This document shows positions 48,076 to 61,513 of a stretch of DNA of 64,000 nucleotides, one piece after another. Numbering within the stretch: position 1 is the stretch's first letter; the number at the start of each line of letters is the position of its first letter. The translations under genes were made by a program, and so were the position numbers. The stretch is from Coturnix japonica (lineage: Eukaryota > Chordata > Aves > Galliformes > Phasianidae): the NCBI RefSeq assembly GCF_001577835.2, contig NC_029527.1, forward strand, positions 2,059,086-2,123,085, written 5' to 3'. Below the pieces are notes generated by a model. That model did not search any database, was not told the origin of the DNA, and saw only the letters and a program-made list of their open reading frames with translations.

Positions 48076-51000
48076 ATGTAGTCAGTGCCTGGGCTCTGAA
48101 GCTCTGTGAGCTCTTCTCCAAGAACCCTGATGCTCTTTAAAAAAATGACCATGGGACATAACCAAAATCAACCAGTTATCCCAACAAGCACAGCATTAGG
48201 CACCAACTGCCTTCACAGCAGGACTAAGATTAGTCTATTATTCTAAGACAAAGTATTCAGCATCTGTTTGGTATTTACTCTTGCAGTTCTTTCATTTGGA
48301 CTGCATTAAGGACAAGAGCCTGCCTTCAACTACTGCTAATTAATAAACTCCATTTCTACTATTAAAAGAACAGTTGCATATTGGTACAATAACTGGAGTT
48401 CTTTAAGAGATTTCTTTTCATGTAAACCCCTCTGAGATAAGAGGGTTTTTATTTCATCAGCCAATAAATATAACATACTCAAATATATATTACCAGTTGC
48501 TCCGTGGCACAACCACTTCCATCCCTCCATCAAGTTGCCTTTGTAATACAGAGTGTGCAGAGTGAAACTAAAAGCCAGAAGGATGGCACATGGAAGAATT
48601 AAATATTCTAATAAACTTCATTTATCATTAGTCCTGAATACTGAGTGCCAACTAATAGTCCAGTGAAAGGAAAGGTCTTAGGTGTCCTGTTGAAATAAAG
48701 CTCAGAGAAGGGCAGTTTTGAAAGAGCCCTAAGAGCTGTTCCCTGCTTTGTGGGGCAAACGTTTGTCTCAGCATGTAAAAAGGTTTCTGTCCCATTTGAA
48801 ACAGCTCAAATACCACTTTCCATTCCTCTGAGAGGGATATAAACTGTTTAAGAAGTTAATCTCTCATCACTTATGGCAAACCTTCCAGTAACAGAGAGGA
48901 TCTGGATCAACTACTAGCCACCACCTCCATTTCTTAAGGTACCTTATGCAGTAGCTGTACTGTAATCTCCCCTGGACAACAGCAATAGAGGTGTATCTGC
49001 ATTTACACAAATACTAACAAGAGCTTCTTGTGTGATAGGTACTTGAACCAAAACGTGCTCATTGTTCAGTTCCACACAGATGATATCAGTGTCCACAGCA
49101 TTCCCTATTGTATGTAGTGCAATAGCCCTCATTTGTCCCGCTGTCATAAGGACCAGGTCAATGCTCAAACACATACAGATATGTAGAACAAATCCATTCT
49201 CATGTCACACTTTACACACTGAATTCTTTTCTCATATGTCCAAACATGGGCTTTTCAAATCCAGCTGTCCAAATCACATCTCGGTTTACCAAACACATTC
49301 TTAGCATAAACAAGAGTGAGAAGGAAAAATTCTTGAGAAGATACAAACACCTACAAGAGGAGATTTTTGGTACTCAGAAGCACTCAGTATTTTTACAGTG
49401 ACTGTGTGTGTAACACAGCCAACTCGCTAACAACAGACCAGTTAAAAATGATTAACTCATCAAAGTTGGAGCTACAAAATGCATCACAGAGAAAGCACCA
49501 AGAGCCCAGAAAGCATAACAAGGAGCTTCCATCACATCAGAACACTGTAACTCTATTTACTCAGCAACTCCATGGCACTCCATAGACTAAACCCCTCAGA
49601 ACAAGGATGATTTGGAGTTAAATATTTTCTATTGTCAACTGCAGAAGAATTTTTCAGGCAGTGATGCTAATTCCTTAGTGTGCCCACTACAAGAAAGCAC
49701 TTGCAGTTGCCAGGCAGAACTGTACTCTTATACTGCACCTTATTTGGTTTTTCAGTGCAAAAGCTGCAGTGGGCAGGAATGCACTTTGATGTGTGTGTGT
49801 AAATATTTGCACTATTGCTAGGCACTGCTGCAGAACAAAGCAGAGATAGTAACATCAGTACGAGCTGCCGGCGTAACTCATTCACTGTCAGTGCAGCTCT
49901 GAGGCAGTTTTATGTGAATATAAACGGCTGGCATTGCACAAATACTTCAAACTGTCAGCAATGATAGATTTTGTTCTTGTAGAAGTCTGTGCTGCTCAGC
50001 TGTCTCTTTGTTCTTGTCCAGTGTGTCTGAGGAACCACAAGCAGCTTCTGCTCCCTGTGTGCCTTCATCCCAAATTCCTTGGCCAATGTCATGCTGCACG
50101 GACGGGTGATGCTGTTAATGCACAACACACAGCAGTGCACTGCCTGGAGTCAACTACTGCACATCCAGCAATTCTGTAATCATTTGAAATTTCCACAAGA
50201 AGTCAGATATATGGAACGTATTGGGGCATTGTGGCATTGCTGGCACTACTGCTGCTCCAGCTCACCAGCTGGAGATGGTGAGCACCTGGGATGATTCAAA
50301 CCCCACTTCTTGGTTAGGGCCGGCAGAAGTAGCTCGTCTCAGCTGGTGGAACAGATAATTCCCTGTCAGGTTATTTCTGCTTTTCTGTTTTGAAATACAA
50401 TTTCATAAGACAAGTATCCAGGGCCACCTAAGCTGGGCTTGTCCTTCCTGCCCCCATTTTCCTTCCAGCAGCTACTGACAGCCCCACATCTGCCAGCAGA
50501 GTTGCTTGGGCAGCTGCAGTGTATCCGATCAGAAAAGAGAAGGCATGGAAAAAAGGGATTGTTTCCTCACTGTGACTAATGGCCCAGCCACAAAACCAGT
50601 AGCAGCAAAACAATCTGCAGACAGTGCATCTCAGCACTGAAGCAAGAATGAATAATGTTGCCACCGAAGATTTCATCTCTTGACACTGACTATTTCGGGC
50701 AAACAGCTGTTGTTAAGCGAGCGAGCAGGATGAAAGAACAGTTGGAGTGCTGCTCAGAGCACTGCAGCATTGGAACTGGCCAGTGGCAAGTACTATTAGG
50801 TCAAAAACTGCGCAGCTTCCGTAGCAAAGTGCTTCCTAACCCATGGTGCCAGAAAATAAAGCACCTTGATGAAGAACCAGCCTGGTATCTATGGGAGTTA
50901 GGAGACAAGTTTTTGGCTAAGACTTGAACAAAACTGCCAAGGCTTCTGCTATTGCAATAAACTGTATCTCAGTTCTGAAATCACTGGCTGATGAGGTTGC

Positions 51001-51449
51001 TATTTTCCAAAGGAGGAAACCACTGGTTTTGAACCCAAAAGCCCCGAGCTGTGCAAACACTGACCCAGAGGGTACAGCGAGGCCTGCAACCTTTACAAGA
51101 GGGGATGCGCTGCCATAAGTGATCGTCTGCTGCAGGGAGAGCATCCCATCAGCCACAAGCTTCTGCCTCTCACTTTATGACATAGGAAGAAATTTCAGAG
51201 ACAGATTCAGCAGGTATCTCAAAAAATAACAGCTTCGGCCATTTCACCAGACTTCCAGATAACAAAGGAAACAGAATGCAAAGGGCGTGTGGCAAAGAGC
51301 AGGCAGAAATTACAATAAAACAGGTGAACTGGAAAAGTCTGTCTGAGCTTTGAATAAGGTTCAGCACTAAAGTTCTGCTTCAACAGGGCAAGTTGCTACA
51401 CAACACAAACACATTCCTCCACAACAGCGTATTCTGTAGAAATTGGTGA

Positions 51450-51481
51450 TTTTTTTTTTTTTAAATTATTATTATTATTTT
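51450..51481. repeat. T tract followed by ATT repeat
   Basis: A 12-13 base T run leads into several ATT units. It is AT-rich simple sequence in the CENPP intron. No adjoining retrotransposon was recognised. Confidence 0.8.
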
Positions 51482-52220
51482 AGCAATTCCCAAAACCAAC
51501 CAGTTCTGTAAGAGAACACGAGGGGAACATTGCTGGAGTTCCAGGAAATAGCAGCTCCCAGTCTGCACAAACGAGGCCATGACTGCTGCTCACATCATAA
51601 AGCAAATGCAAGTAATTGCTTCACAAGGTGTTTTCAGCTTACACTCAACCCTGAATTACGTTCGCTGTGAAATTACAGATCTCCAGGAATGCCGTAATCA
51701 TTAAAAAAATCAATGCTATATTAACAACTAAATTAACAAAAATGAGCTCTGCACGCACACACATTTATATGCGCTTCCCATTCTTCCCCTCAAACTCTCA
51801 CTGGTAGCTCACCACAGAACTACTGTACGAGTAATTTTTGCCATTTTCCACTTAATTAACCCAAACAAATCACTTGGTTTCACTATTTGTAATGGGGAAA
51901 ACATGAATCAACAGGCAACGACAACGACTTTTTTACATTTAAAAGGAAACCGCAAGCAAACTTCATTATTTTCCTTGGTGTTTTCTTGCACCAGCTGCCA
52001 ACAAACCCTTCATTTTAACTACAAAGCATCAAAATACTTGTCTCCTCAGTTTACCTCTCCTTGCTGAGGCAGTCACGCAGTGGTGAAGCATCTGTTATTA
52101 TTTTCTAGTTAATATTCAACCCCACAGATGTGAAAATACCTCAGGTGCTCAGGAGAGCAAGAAGCCAGCAGCAGGAACCCCGCTGTCTGCCCATCAGGTG
52201 CAAGCTGTTTATCTGTAATA

Positions 52221-52250
52221 TGTATATATACATTTATATATATATATATG
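52221..52250. repeat. AT-dinucleotide microsatellite
   Basis: A run of TA/AT dinucleotides with small interruptions, intronic in CENPP and likely length-variable. Confidence 0.85.
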
Positions 52251-55200
52251 ATGTTATTCCACATTGATACGATTTAAGGTGGCAATAATACACAAAAGAA
52301 GTTTATTAAAGAAATGCGTTACCTTTCAGAATGTTTCTTTTCAGTGTCCTATATCAGCACTTTTCTTGCCATTCTGCCTATACACGGTAAGAGTAACCAA
52401 GCTTGATCAAGTAAATGGAAAGTAAATCATTGCAAACAAATAGGGAAAGGTCAATACAATAATTACGTATTCACATTTTTAGTGAATTCTAAGCAGTCTA
52501 TTTACAGTATTTACACACAAATAAAGTTTCTAATATTCTATATTTGAGAGATAGAGTTCTACATTTTCATTTTAGTACAATCTTCGTGGCACAAAAGAAA
52601 TTCTGGGTAAGATATCGATGGCTGCTGAAAAAAAAAAGTGGGACCATATTGAAGAAGCAATGGCAGGACATGAATGAAAACCCCATAGACTTATGTCTGT
52701 CTGCCAGGAATTAAATGACTGTTTCAGCTGCTGTGACCTTCCAAATCCTATTTTGAACCCTTCTGAATTCTCCATTCTCAGCTTCCAGTATATATTGATG
52801 AGCAACAAACCTGAACACTGGGCATGAAAAAAGCCAACCCCCAAATGAAGCCTTCATGTAGGCAAACCCTCAAGCCAAAAGTGAGGTGAGGTACTGCCCG
52901 TGCGCCTTATCAGCAGTGAAAACGTCTCTGCCAGATAGAGGAAATGTTTACGAGTTGTTTCCACCTTGTGTCAAACTGCCACTTTAAAGTGAGAAGAACT
53001 AAGTTCAAAGTAAAAGCAGTGCTGTAGTACTGAGCGTATGGTACTGAACTAACCAAAAGGCACTGAGCTGTGGTTAGAGGAAGTTAATACTGTACCTCTT
53101 CTATGTGCTTTAGTGAAGAATTGGAATTGGGATGCAGTTGCAGTTCAAATGAGATGGTTTTTTAATGCAAAATGCTACACGCATCTCATATTGCACATTT
53201 AGGTTTGTTCCCATCTAACTGCATTTTGTAATGTAGCATTTTTAAATAAGTAAGAAAAATCTGTTCTTAATTTCCCCTAATGTTTCCCAGCGACATTTTT
53301 TCCTTCTCTGATCCTTTTTTCCTTAGCAATATTGGCCACCACTGATTACAAAAAGGAATGCAGTAACTACTATAGGTTTTAGAAATGTTGTGTGCTGCCA
53401 ATCCCAAATTCTCCTCCTCATGTTTTATGCTGACTTTAGCAGTTACCAATTTGTTTTTTCCCACCACTTTTCTTTCCAACTATAAAATCATGAGTTTTAT
53501 TCTAAAAAACCTAAACCAACACGCTGGTTAAGTCCAAAGTTTAGGATTCCATCTTCGTCTCTGACCAAAGAACCCCAACTGCAAAGATCCTTCATGACAA
53601 CCAAGAGCAAAACAACTTCAAAAATTCATTGTGTTCTTTTATTGAGAGCTTTAAAAGCTGCAGTGATTTTCAGTGCTGCCTCCTTTCCTTTGAATTCTTG
53701 AACAAAGCAGAAATAGAGATAAATTCCTGCATGTGGATGTGTTACGTGACTCACAGGGATAACATCCAAAGCAATGCTTTTGGAATCAATTCAATAATGG
53801 ATCCTACTTGAGCCGAACCCTTCTCTAAATAGCGTAGTTCAACAGGAGGCACAATGAAACATCTATTAGCAACAAGAGAGAACTACCCAGCACTGAGCAG
53901 ATGCTTTAATTGCAAGTCCACTCTGAAGACAGATATATAACACCGAGGCAGTCATAACCATCTTGATTGGACACCTAAAGTTTGGCCAGTGACACAAAGG
54001 AGATCTCCTCACTGCCCTGGTTGGGACAGCTTGCTAAGAATACCCAGCAAGATAAACCAGCACTTAACCTACTGCAGGTACTCAATGTCATATGTGCCAT
54101 ATTGCTCAGTAGGTTAATATACAGCCAGAACGTGACTGATGGATGCATTCTGTAAAAGCACTGAAATCTAGAAAACTTCAAAAAAGTATGGATGTAAAAA
54201 GAAACATGGAACAGCAAAGCATCCTAATAACTTAAGGGGAAAAAATGGAGCTGAAGTGATGGACGGTCCCTATCACAACATGACATAGACCTTAGCAAGG
54301 AAGAAGATAAACCCAGCCACTGGGTCATTTTAGGTATTTTTAAGGAAAAAAAGCCTGGATTCTTTCTGATATTGGATGTCATGCAGAAGATGTGGACCAC
54401 AATATTTCTTACAATAAGTTTATCACTAGAACAAAGAAAAATTCTGAACTTGATGTTTTCCAGGAAACGTTACATCATTCAGTTCATAATGTCCAACAGA
54501 ACATCAATACCTAGAATAAGATACATTGCTATCTAAACATAATTAAGCATCTCGACACAGACAAAGCAACACAGCACTGGGGGCTTTTTGGTACAGATTA
54601 CAGAAAGAGCGTTAACAACTTTCTTATTTGTAAATTTGCAGTGCTGTCCACTCACAGTTTCTATCAATATGGTCATCATTTCCCCTGTGTTTACTCCAAC
54701 CCTAGAAACAACAAAGCTTGTACTTCATGGCTGCTGTATACATTGTCTGCCTGGATTTAACTTGGCAACCCCTCACCAGCCAGAGACAGCACTGTAAGCA
54801 ATCCTGATGGAGACCTTGTTAAGGAGAGCTCAGAGCCAGCTGCACTCAGACAGCCAACAATGCTGGCATGCAAACATGCTGCCTTCTCTTTAATCTTGTT
54901 TAGAATACATGGAATAAGAGAAACAAGTTACATACATCAGGAAAATGTATCAGTTTGAAGCAGACTTTTTTTTTGTTGTTTTTTTGAGAAGCTTATTTTA
55001 ATGTTGTTTCCAATGACATTTCATAACCAAGAATGTTATATCCCCTCCTGAACCTCTTCCAAATTCCTTGGGGTTTGCTAACTATTAATAGAAAAAAGAT
55101 GCTGGTTCAGTCTGGAGAAAAGGCAGCTCAGGGAAATCCTAAAAGCAGCTTTGTTGTATCTGGGGGAACACAAAGCACAGCTCATCAGGGAGGTGAACAT

Positions 55201-58200
55201 CAGAAGTGTGAGAGACAAACTCACTGGGATGAGGACTGGAAGCCAAGAGAAGCTGGGTAAACTCTGCAAATGCCTTTTGAGACCAGCAGGACTAAAAGCT
55301 GGTCTGATCTCCTGGGGTCCCCTCAGACATGAATTGCTCCATAATTTTGTGATTTCCACCACATCCAGATGTATGCTCATACAGAAGGTTAAGAAGTTAA
55401 TTTAAGCAATATTATGAATTACAGGCAGTCGCCTAAAATAAATCATTCTTCCCCTTACTATGATAAGCTAGGTTACACCTAGCATTAAATCAGCTCACTG
55501 AAGGGTGTTCGTGTATTTCCTCTGCTGTCACACTGTACTGAAACCACCGATACGTAAAGAATCCAACTTTTGGGTATAAAAGCTATGGTTCTAATTCTTT
55601 ACCAAATTTCCTTTTAATGTGGCAACAGATTAAAAACCTCCCGTAATTAAAATTCAGAAAATACTTAACACAAGTACAGCGGTTCAGAAGTGTAGCTGCC
55701 TTAACTCGTGGAATCCATTATACTCATAAAAGTGTTTGACCAGTGTTTGAAAAGAATGTCTTCTGAGGCAGAAAACAACCACTTATTTCAACTGTATCAA
55801 ATGTCTTAAAAGCCTACTTCCAATACTGCTTGTCATCCAATAGGTAATAGAGACGTTATGAAAACCTGCCGTAACCACTACAAACAAGCCTGGTGCCAAC
55901 CTAAATTCCAACCCTTCTGTTTCACTGATGATTTCCTTGAAGAATTTCCACTGGCTAGTTGCAGCAAAGGGAGGGAAAAGCCGTGTTCCCCTACAGATGA
56001 CAAACTCTGAGGACAAGGGTCAGCCTACATTTCATGAAGAATCCACACCAGAGGCTCCAGACTTCCACAGTCATCTCATGTATTTTATGGTGTAAGAGCG
56101 GAGGCAGTTTGCCATAAGATAGAAGAGTTATTTTACTCATTACTGCTTAATGTTCATCTCTTCACTTTTCAAAGGAGAGAAATCTGCGTTATAACATCTA
56201 AATGGACAATAGCATGTTGCAAAGCTCACTCATGTCATGAATAGCAGTGCATCTGGGGTGGATAGGCAGAATTGTACTTAGAGATGAAGCAGAGTGAATA
56301 ATTCACATGAAGACAGTAAATATTAGATCCCTCAGGATACTACTTTTGAAAGAGAAAAGACCAATTAGCTGCACATGTCTGAAATGATTTACAAGACCAC
56401 TGTAGCTAAAAATAAATTGGTGACATAACTCTACAAGCCCAGCTCGGAGGATTTACTGGATAGAAATCAGCCACATCCAAAGCAGATGCATTAAACCAGT
56501 TTTGCATGAACAAAGGTTGGCCAGATCCCCCATACTGGCCACTAGCAGGCAACCTTGTGTCCCAGCTCAGCAGGCTTTCAGGAGATGCCTGAGCTCACTA
56601 TCAGCAGGTGATCCTGAGCCACTGGTCAGAAGCATAAGTAGTGGCATTTAAATATATAAGGAAATGAATGCCATCACTTTGTCTTTTGCAAGTACACCAT
56701 CATTCATACACATAAATTCTTTTACCTGGTGCACACAACCTTTTCTGTCATCTGCCATTCCTCTACTGTTTGACCTGCTCTATATACAAATCTATGTTTT
56801 TAACACAGGAACTGAGCCCAGCTACCTCATTACAGATTCTAGTCTCATTTGTTAAATATAACCATTTCCATTCTTCTTAAGCAGCTGCAGCTAAACCACC
56901 AAAGTTTGTTATTTCTACTTTTGATTTAGCAGAGCAAAGCACAGTGGACACCGAATCACTACTCCAAGAGACAATGCCTTATCCAACATCTTTCCTCCAC
57001 ATGCAGGCTAACAATTATGGTTAACGCAATGGCTGCACCATCCTGTGACTATCTGTCTGAGCATTCCTCAGAGTGTGAATTCAAGCAAACAACAAATTGT
57101 TAACGTCAGAAGGATTCAGCCGCCTAACTTCATCCAGCAGGTACGTTTGTCATTGCTGCAGCTAAGCCGATCCATCATCTCCTCCAAGAATGGCACACTG
57201 CAGCAGCTCTGCCTGAGGATGAAGGAAAGGGCTCTGCTGGCACACAAAGGATGTGTGGTAACGTACCGTTTTCCCCTCCCTTCCCCCACACTCAGCTCTC
57301 ATATTTGGATTACTTCTGGATTGCTGTGCCTCAGTATCATGTTTCAGGATGTAATTTCCCTTACAAAAAACGAAGGGAAAATGCTTAAGCGACTCTATTT
57401 TCCATGCATAAGCTATAACTTATGGTGAAATCATTGCTGTAAATGGACAAAAGAAAACATTTCCACGCTAAGACTCCAATATAATGCTTCGGTTCTGATA
57501 GATTATAGGCTATACATTGCAGGAGAGGATTACGAAAAAAAGAATTTAGGAAAAATGCTTTAATTTTAATAAACGTGTCTTCTTTAAGTTTATGCTTGCC
57601 AAAATATATGTTATCTCTGCAAAACGGTAAGTCTGCATTAAAACGGCACCACCTGGAATCTATTTTTCCAAAGCACATAAAACAACCAAACACACATTTT
57701 TAAGGTCTTTTGAAAACACTCGATTTTCTTGTTCCTTATGCAACTGTAAGTACTGAGAGAGAGTTTCCAGCTGTGCCTTGTCAGCCTACGGACCAAAGAC
57801 ATTGTGCTGCTTTTCATTTTGCTTAACGGAGGTTTTTAGTTCCCCAAGTAACAGTTGTAGCCGATTCTCTGCACACAGAACAGAGCAGCGCTTTGTCCCC
57901 AGGGATTGAAGCGATTTCAGACTTAACACAGGAATCATCTAACATGTTTCAACAACCCCTACTGTTCCTCTGTTTGTTTTAAAGATATCAGTGTGATTTT
58001 ATTCCATTTGCAACTGGAGACTAAATGACACCAAGCAGATTCTGCTGTTAGGTTAGATTACAAGGTAAAATGTTTTACATTTTAAATTACTGCTTAAAGC
58101 GTGGCGTGGAATGGCTTAAACTACTTGCTAACTTTGCAAATATGTATGAAATAATATTAGCTATATTTGGTAATACTGAACATGAATGCTTTTCTAGATA

Positions 58201-61200
58201 AACTGTGCAATACCCGTTGGTCTGCTTTTTGTTTGGTGTGAATGCGTGCCATACACTTGGAGCTTAAACTAACTGAAAGCGCAATTAGTTCTGCTGGTAC
58301 AGCTAAATGTAACTCATTTCTATGCAATCAATTTAAAGAGGAGAGTGTGAAAAGCCTCGGTAAACCAGTTTAACTCCTGTTTATTGTGAGAAACGACCAG
58401 GACAACTGAGAAAGGCATTTGAATATAGACTGACTAGATAAAGGAAGATTATTGAATAAATCCTGGTATTCTGGTACTGCTGAAGGATTGCTGTTTTAAA
58501 AGTTAACTCTTTCCATTACGATGGCAGCAAAATAATGTTACTGGACTTACTGAAGATAAACACTTCGGAAGTTATAAACTATGGAATGTGTTACATGACA
58601 AAGGTTTTAAGAATGCTTACACATATTGGATGCATGATCCAAATCTTCATGGGTAAAACCAGAAAGGTGTAGTCATATGGAGTGTGTCTGGCAACAAAAT
58701 ATCATAGCAAGTTCAATTTATTAGCCATCTATAATTCTATTTTGAAGCCTAATCTTTTTATTGTAAAAGCCATATAAATTGAATAGGTGGAATTTCCCCC
58801 AACTTAGAAGTTGTCTGGCGCTCAACTAAACGCATCTTCCTAAAATCTGAGCATTCTACTCGTGGGTGTACAAAGCCCAGCACACTGAAGGCCTTTTTCT
58901 TGTATGACACTGAAAATTTGGGCCTGAAAATGTGAGACACCACTTATCAAATAAGCCAGCATAAGAAACAAAGGCATATTTCAGTATTCTGTGTGTGAGG
59001 AACACAATTTGGCCTTAAGGAGTAGAACTGAGTGTTCAATATGGAACAGCTGCTGTGGAAATACAGTGTATGGACTCACGTGAACAGGGCTGGCCTGAAA
59101 GACATCCCTTGGGTGGAAGGGGAGGGGAATGGTGTCTGTTGGTTTGGTTTTGCTTGTAAATTTCTAATTGTAGAATTTTTATGAAAGCTTTATGATGGAA
59201 CTTACTTTAGTTTTCTTATTAACACTGAGGTCAAGAGCAAAATACTGAGATGTAAAACTACCTGTATTGAGAATGGAAAATATTTCAGTCTTGTTGCTGT
59301 AAGACTGGTCACAAGAAGAAATGGTTAAACATTAAAATGCACAAATGTCATGTACCAGCATTGCAACTACGTAGCTATGTGTTACTATAAAGCGTACTAT
59401 AGAATGTAACCATAATTGAGATGTCACTAACTCAACGGAATGAATACAGATGTTCAAGGCTTTCCTTTGTGTTTTCACTTTTCCCTGAGGGCTCCTTCTG
59501 CTTTTTGCTCAAAGACACAGAAGTTTACTGTGTAATTTTATAGTCTGTTATTACCATGCAAGGAAGTCAGAAACCAAAGCCATTAGGCCATTTGTCCTGC
59601 AATACTAGGTGCTAAGAGACAAGCATTTTCTGAAAAGGAACAGGCACCACCAATGCATCCTGCAGGCTTCTGCACCTGCTTGAGATGTTAACTAATATTA
59701 ATTTCTTTAAAGAAAAGGTTGGGATAGAGCCTATTTTGGAATAAGGGACTTCTTGTGGGTAGAAAGATCTGAGTAACACACAGCCTGGGTTGTTTCCATT
59801 GCAGGGCACGTTACAGGAATTTGTGTGAGATTTCCGTCTCAATTTCTATTAATATGGGAGTACTGGCTTAGCTTAATGAAGAGCTGCAAATAAATATATA
59901 CTTGCTGTAATATTTTAGAATTAAATTAGTTGAACATAAAAACTGTGACACTGGGAAAGAGTAAAACTATGCTGTTTATAAACTCATCTACTGCCAACTT
60001 GCCATTAAAAACAGAATATGAGAATTATGCCATGGAAAGCATCAAAAGCACAAAATCCCAGTACGCCTTATGTCACAGAAAAAATTAGGAGGCTTGTCCC
60101 AGGACCTCAACCCAGTGTATAAAGCAGAAAATATCAAAGTGCATAAAAACATGCAACAGAAAAAAAGCTTATTCAGGCAGAAATGCAGTTTCTGCTTGCA
60201 TTTCTATCTAGTATTTATGCAATATGGGCAACTCCAAGCTGAAAAGCTCCACGCAAAGCCAGGCTGAGCAACATTAAGAACAAGCCATTTTGAATCCCCT
60301 TTAGACTTTCTTAGACTAAAACCATGGACATATCATAAGCGGTGTCTGAGACTCAATGACCAAGTGCTCCAAATCTCCAATATCCCATCAGCAGTCGCTC
60401 ACTCAGCATTACAAGAACACCTGTGTCTTTAGTCTCAGTAACATGGGTCACAGGACAAGAGTTTCCTTTCTGAAAAAACAATGCCATAATAATCGTTATG
60501 AACTTTGGGCATGCACAGACAGCTACTGCAGTACTACAGCCATGCTTCATAGTGTACCGTGCACACTGCTGGGTCCTGACTGCTCTGCCACCTATTGGTG
60601 ACAGTACATGGAAAGTAAGTAATGCAATAAGGCTCCGGATATACAGTCACGCTCAATTGATTAGGAAGTAAATGCAGAACATAACCCAGTAGAGATCATC
60701 ATTTTTAGACTGCATGCAGTTAAGAAAAGCTTTCAGAAGATAGAACAACATGGAGGAAATATTAGCAACCAAAACAAAGCAGAAACTTTATAGCTCTCAG
60801 GAACTCTCTTCCTGGAAGCTGCAACAATTGCTAAACTAGAAATGCCTTCTGGCTCTGCACATCTGAAGTACCTGTACAAATGCAACCCCCAGATGCAAAG
60901 CTAATAATTAATTTTGGTAAAAAAGATACACTTTCATGCTCAGCTGGAGTCGTTCATCAGTCAAATGATAAAATATCACTCTGTCCAATTACACGATTGA
61001 ATTTGACTGTTGTGCACCTTTGTGTTTAATACAAGGGTTGAATTGCTTAAATGAGGTCCTAGGGCAATTTGCTTCCAAGAAGAAACTTGGTTTTAGATGT
61101 ACCATATGTTGGTCCTCTTGCTTTAAGTAGTCTGTCATTTGTCTGACATCTTAATAAAGCTCTCCAGATATCTAACTGTCTACTTTATTCCCATTCCAGG

Positions 61201-61224
61201 ACACTTTCCAAACCATACAAAAAC

Positions 61225-61513
61225 ATGCAGGCTTCATCATTCATCTATTATTTCCTGCTTCTTTCACTGTGTATTGATTTGTCTCAAAATGAAACAAGTG
61301 CAGCCCTTAGGAGGCAAAGGAGAAGAATGAGACACAGAGGGATGAGGAAAAGCTCCTACGCAGGGCGCCGGGTCCTCAGACAGCCAAGGATGAAGCTTTC
61401 ATCTCCCGCAACACACAGCATACCTCTCATAAATATTGATGATGGTGTTATGGGAGTATTTGACTCTCTCATAGGTCTGGGTGGACATGAATCTAGTTAC
61501 AGTGTCTTACCAG
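61225..61513 (+). CDS. ECM2: Extracellular matrix protein 2 (ECM2), first coding exon (partial gene)
   Basis: ECM2 is a secreted matrix protein with a von Willebrand type C domain and leucine-rich repeats, related to the small leucine-rich proteoglycans. This exon starts after an acceptor at 61198-61199, with 25 nt of 5' UTR before the ATG at 61225, and ends at a CCAG/GTAAGA donor after 61513. It encodes 96 residues: a hydrophobic signal peptide (about 1-20, FIYYFLLLSLCIDLS), a very basic stretch (about 30-58, ALRRQRRR and MRKSS), then IPLINIDDGVMGVFDSL and HESSYSVLPGK. Human ECM2 has the same order (RKQRRK, LRKSS, LPIVNFDYSM, VESSYNVLPGK). The next exon should encode the VWC domain; I did not find it before 64,000. 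The gene runs antisense inside the CENPP intron. An untranslated exon must lie upstream. Confidence 0.92.

Larger units (their letters stand above)
43760..61199. other. CENPP intron, about 17 kb, no other gene recognised
   Basis: This is CENPP intron sequence on the minus strand and the region upstream of ECM2 on the plus strand. It contains one clear CR1 fragment (45190-45452), an 18-bp tandem duplication (48040-48075), a T/ATT tract (51450-51481) and an AT tract (52221-52250). Open frames up to 147 codons (44373-44816, plus) show no known domain. An untranslated first exon and promoter of ECM2 probably lie here, but I cannot place them. Confidence 0.5.

Noticed and set aside
55033-55260. 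Frame and flanking sequence near 55.09-55.15 kb resembling a CR1 fragment ('ctggagaaaaggcagctcag')
   Set aside because: Only a short stretch looks similar and the continuation does not follow CR1, so it is not annotated.
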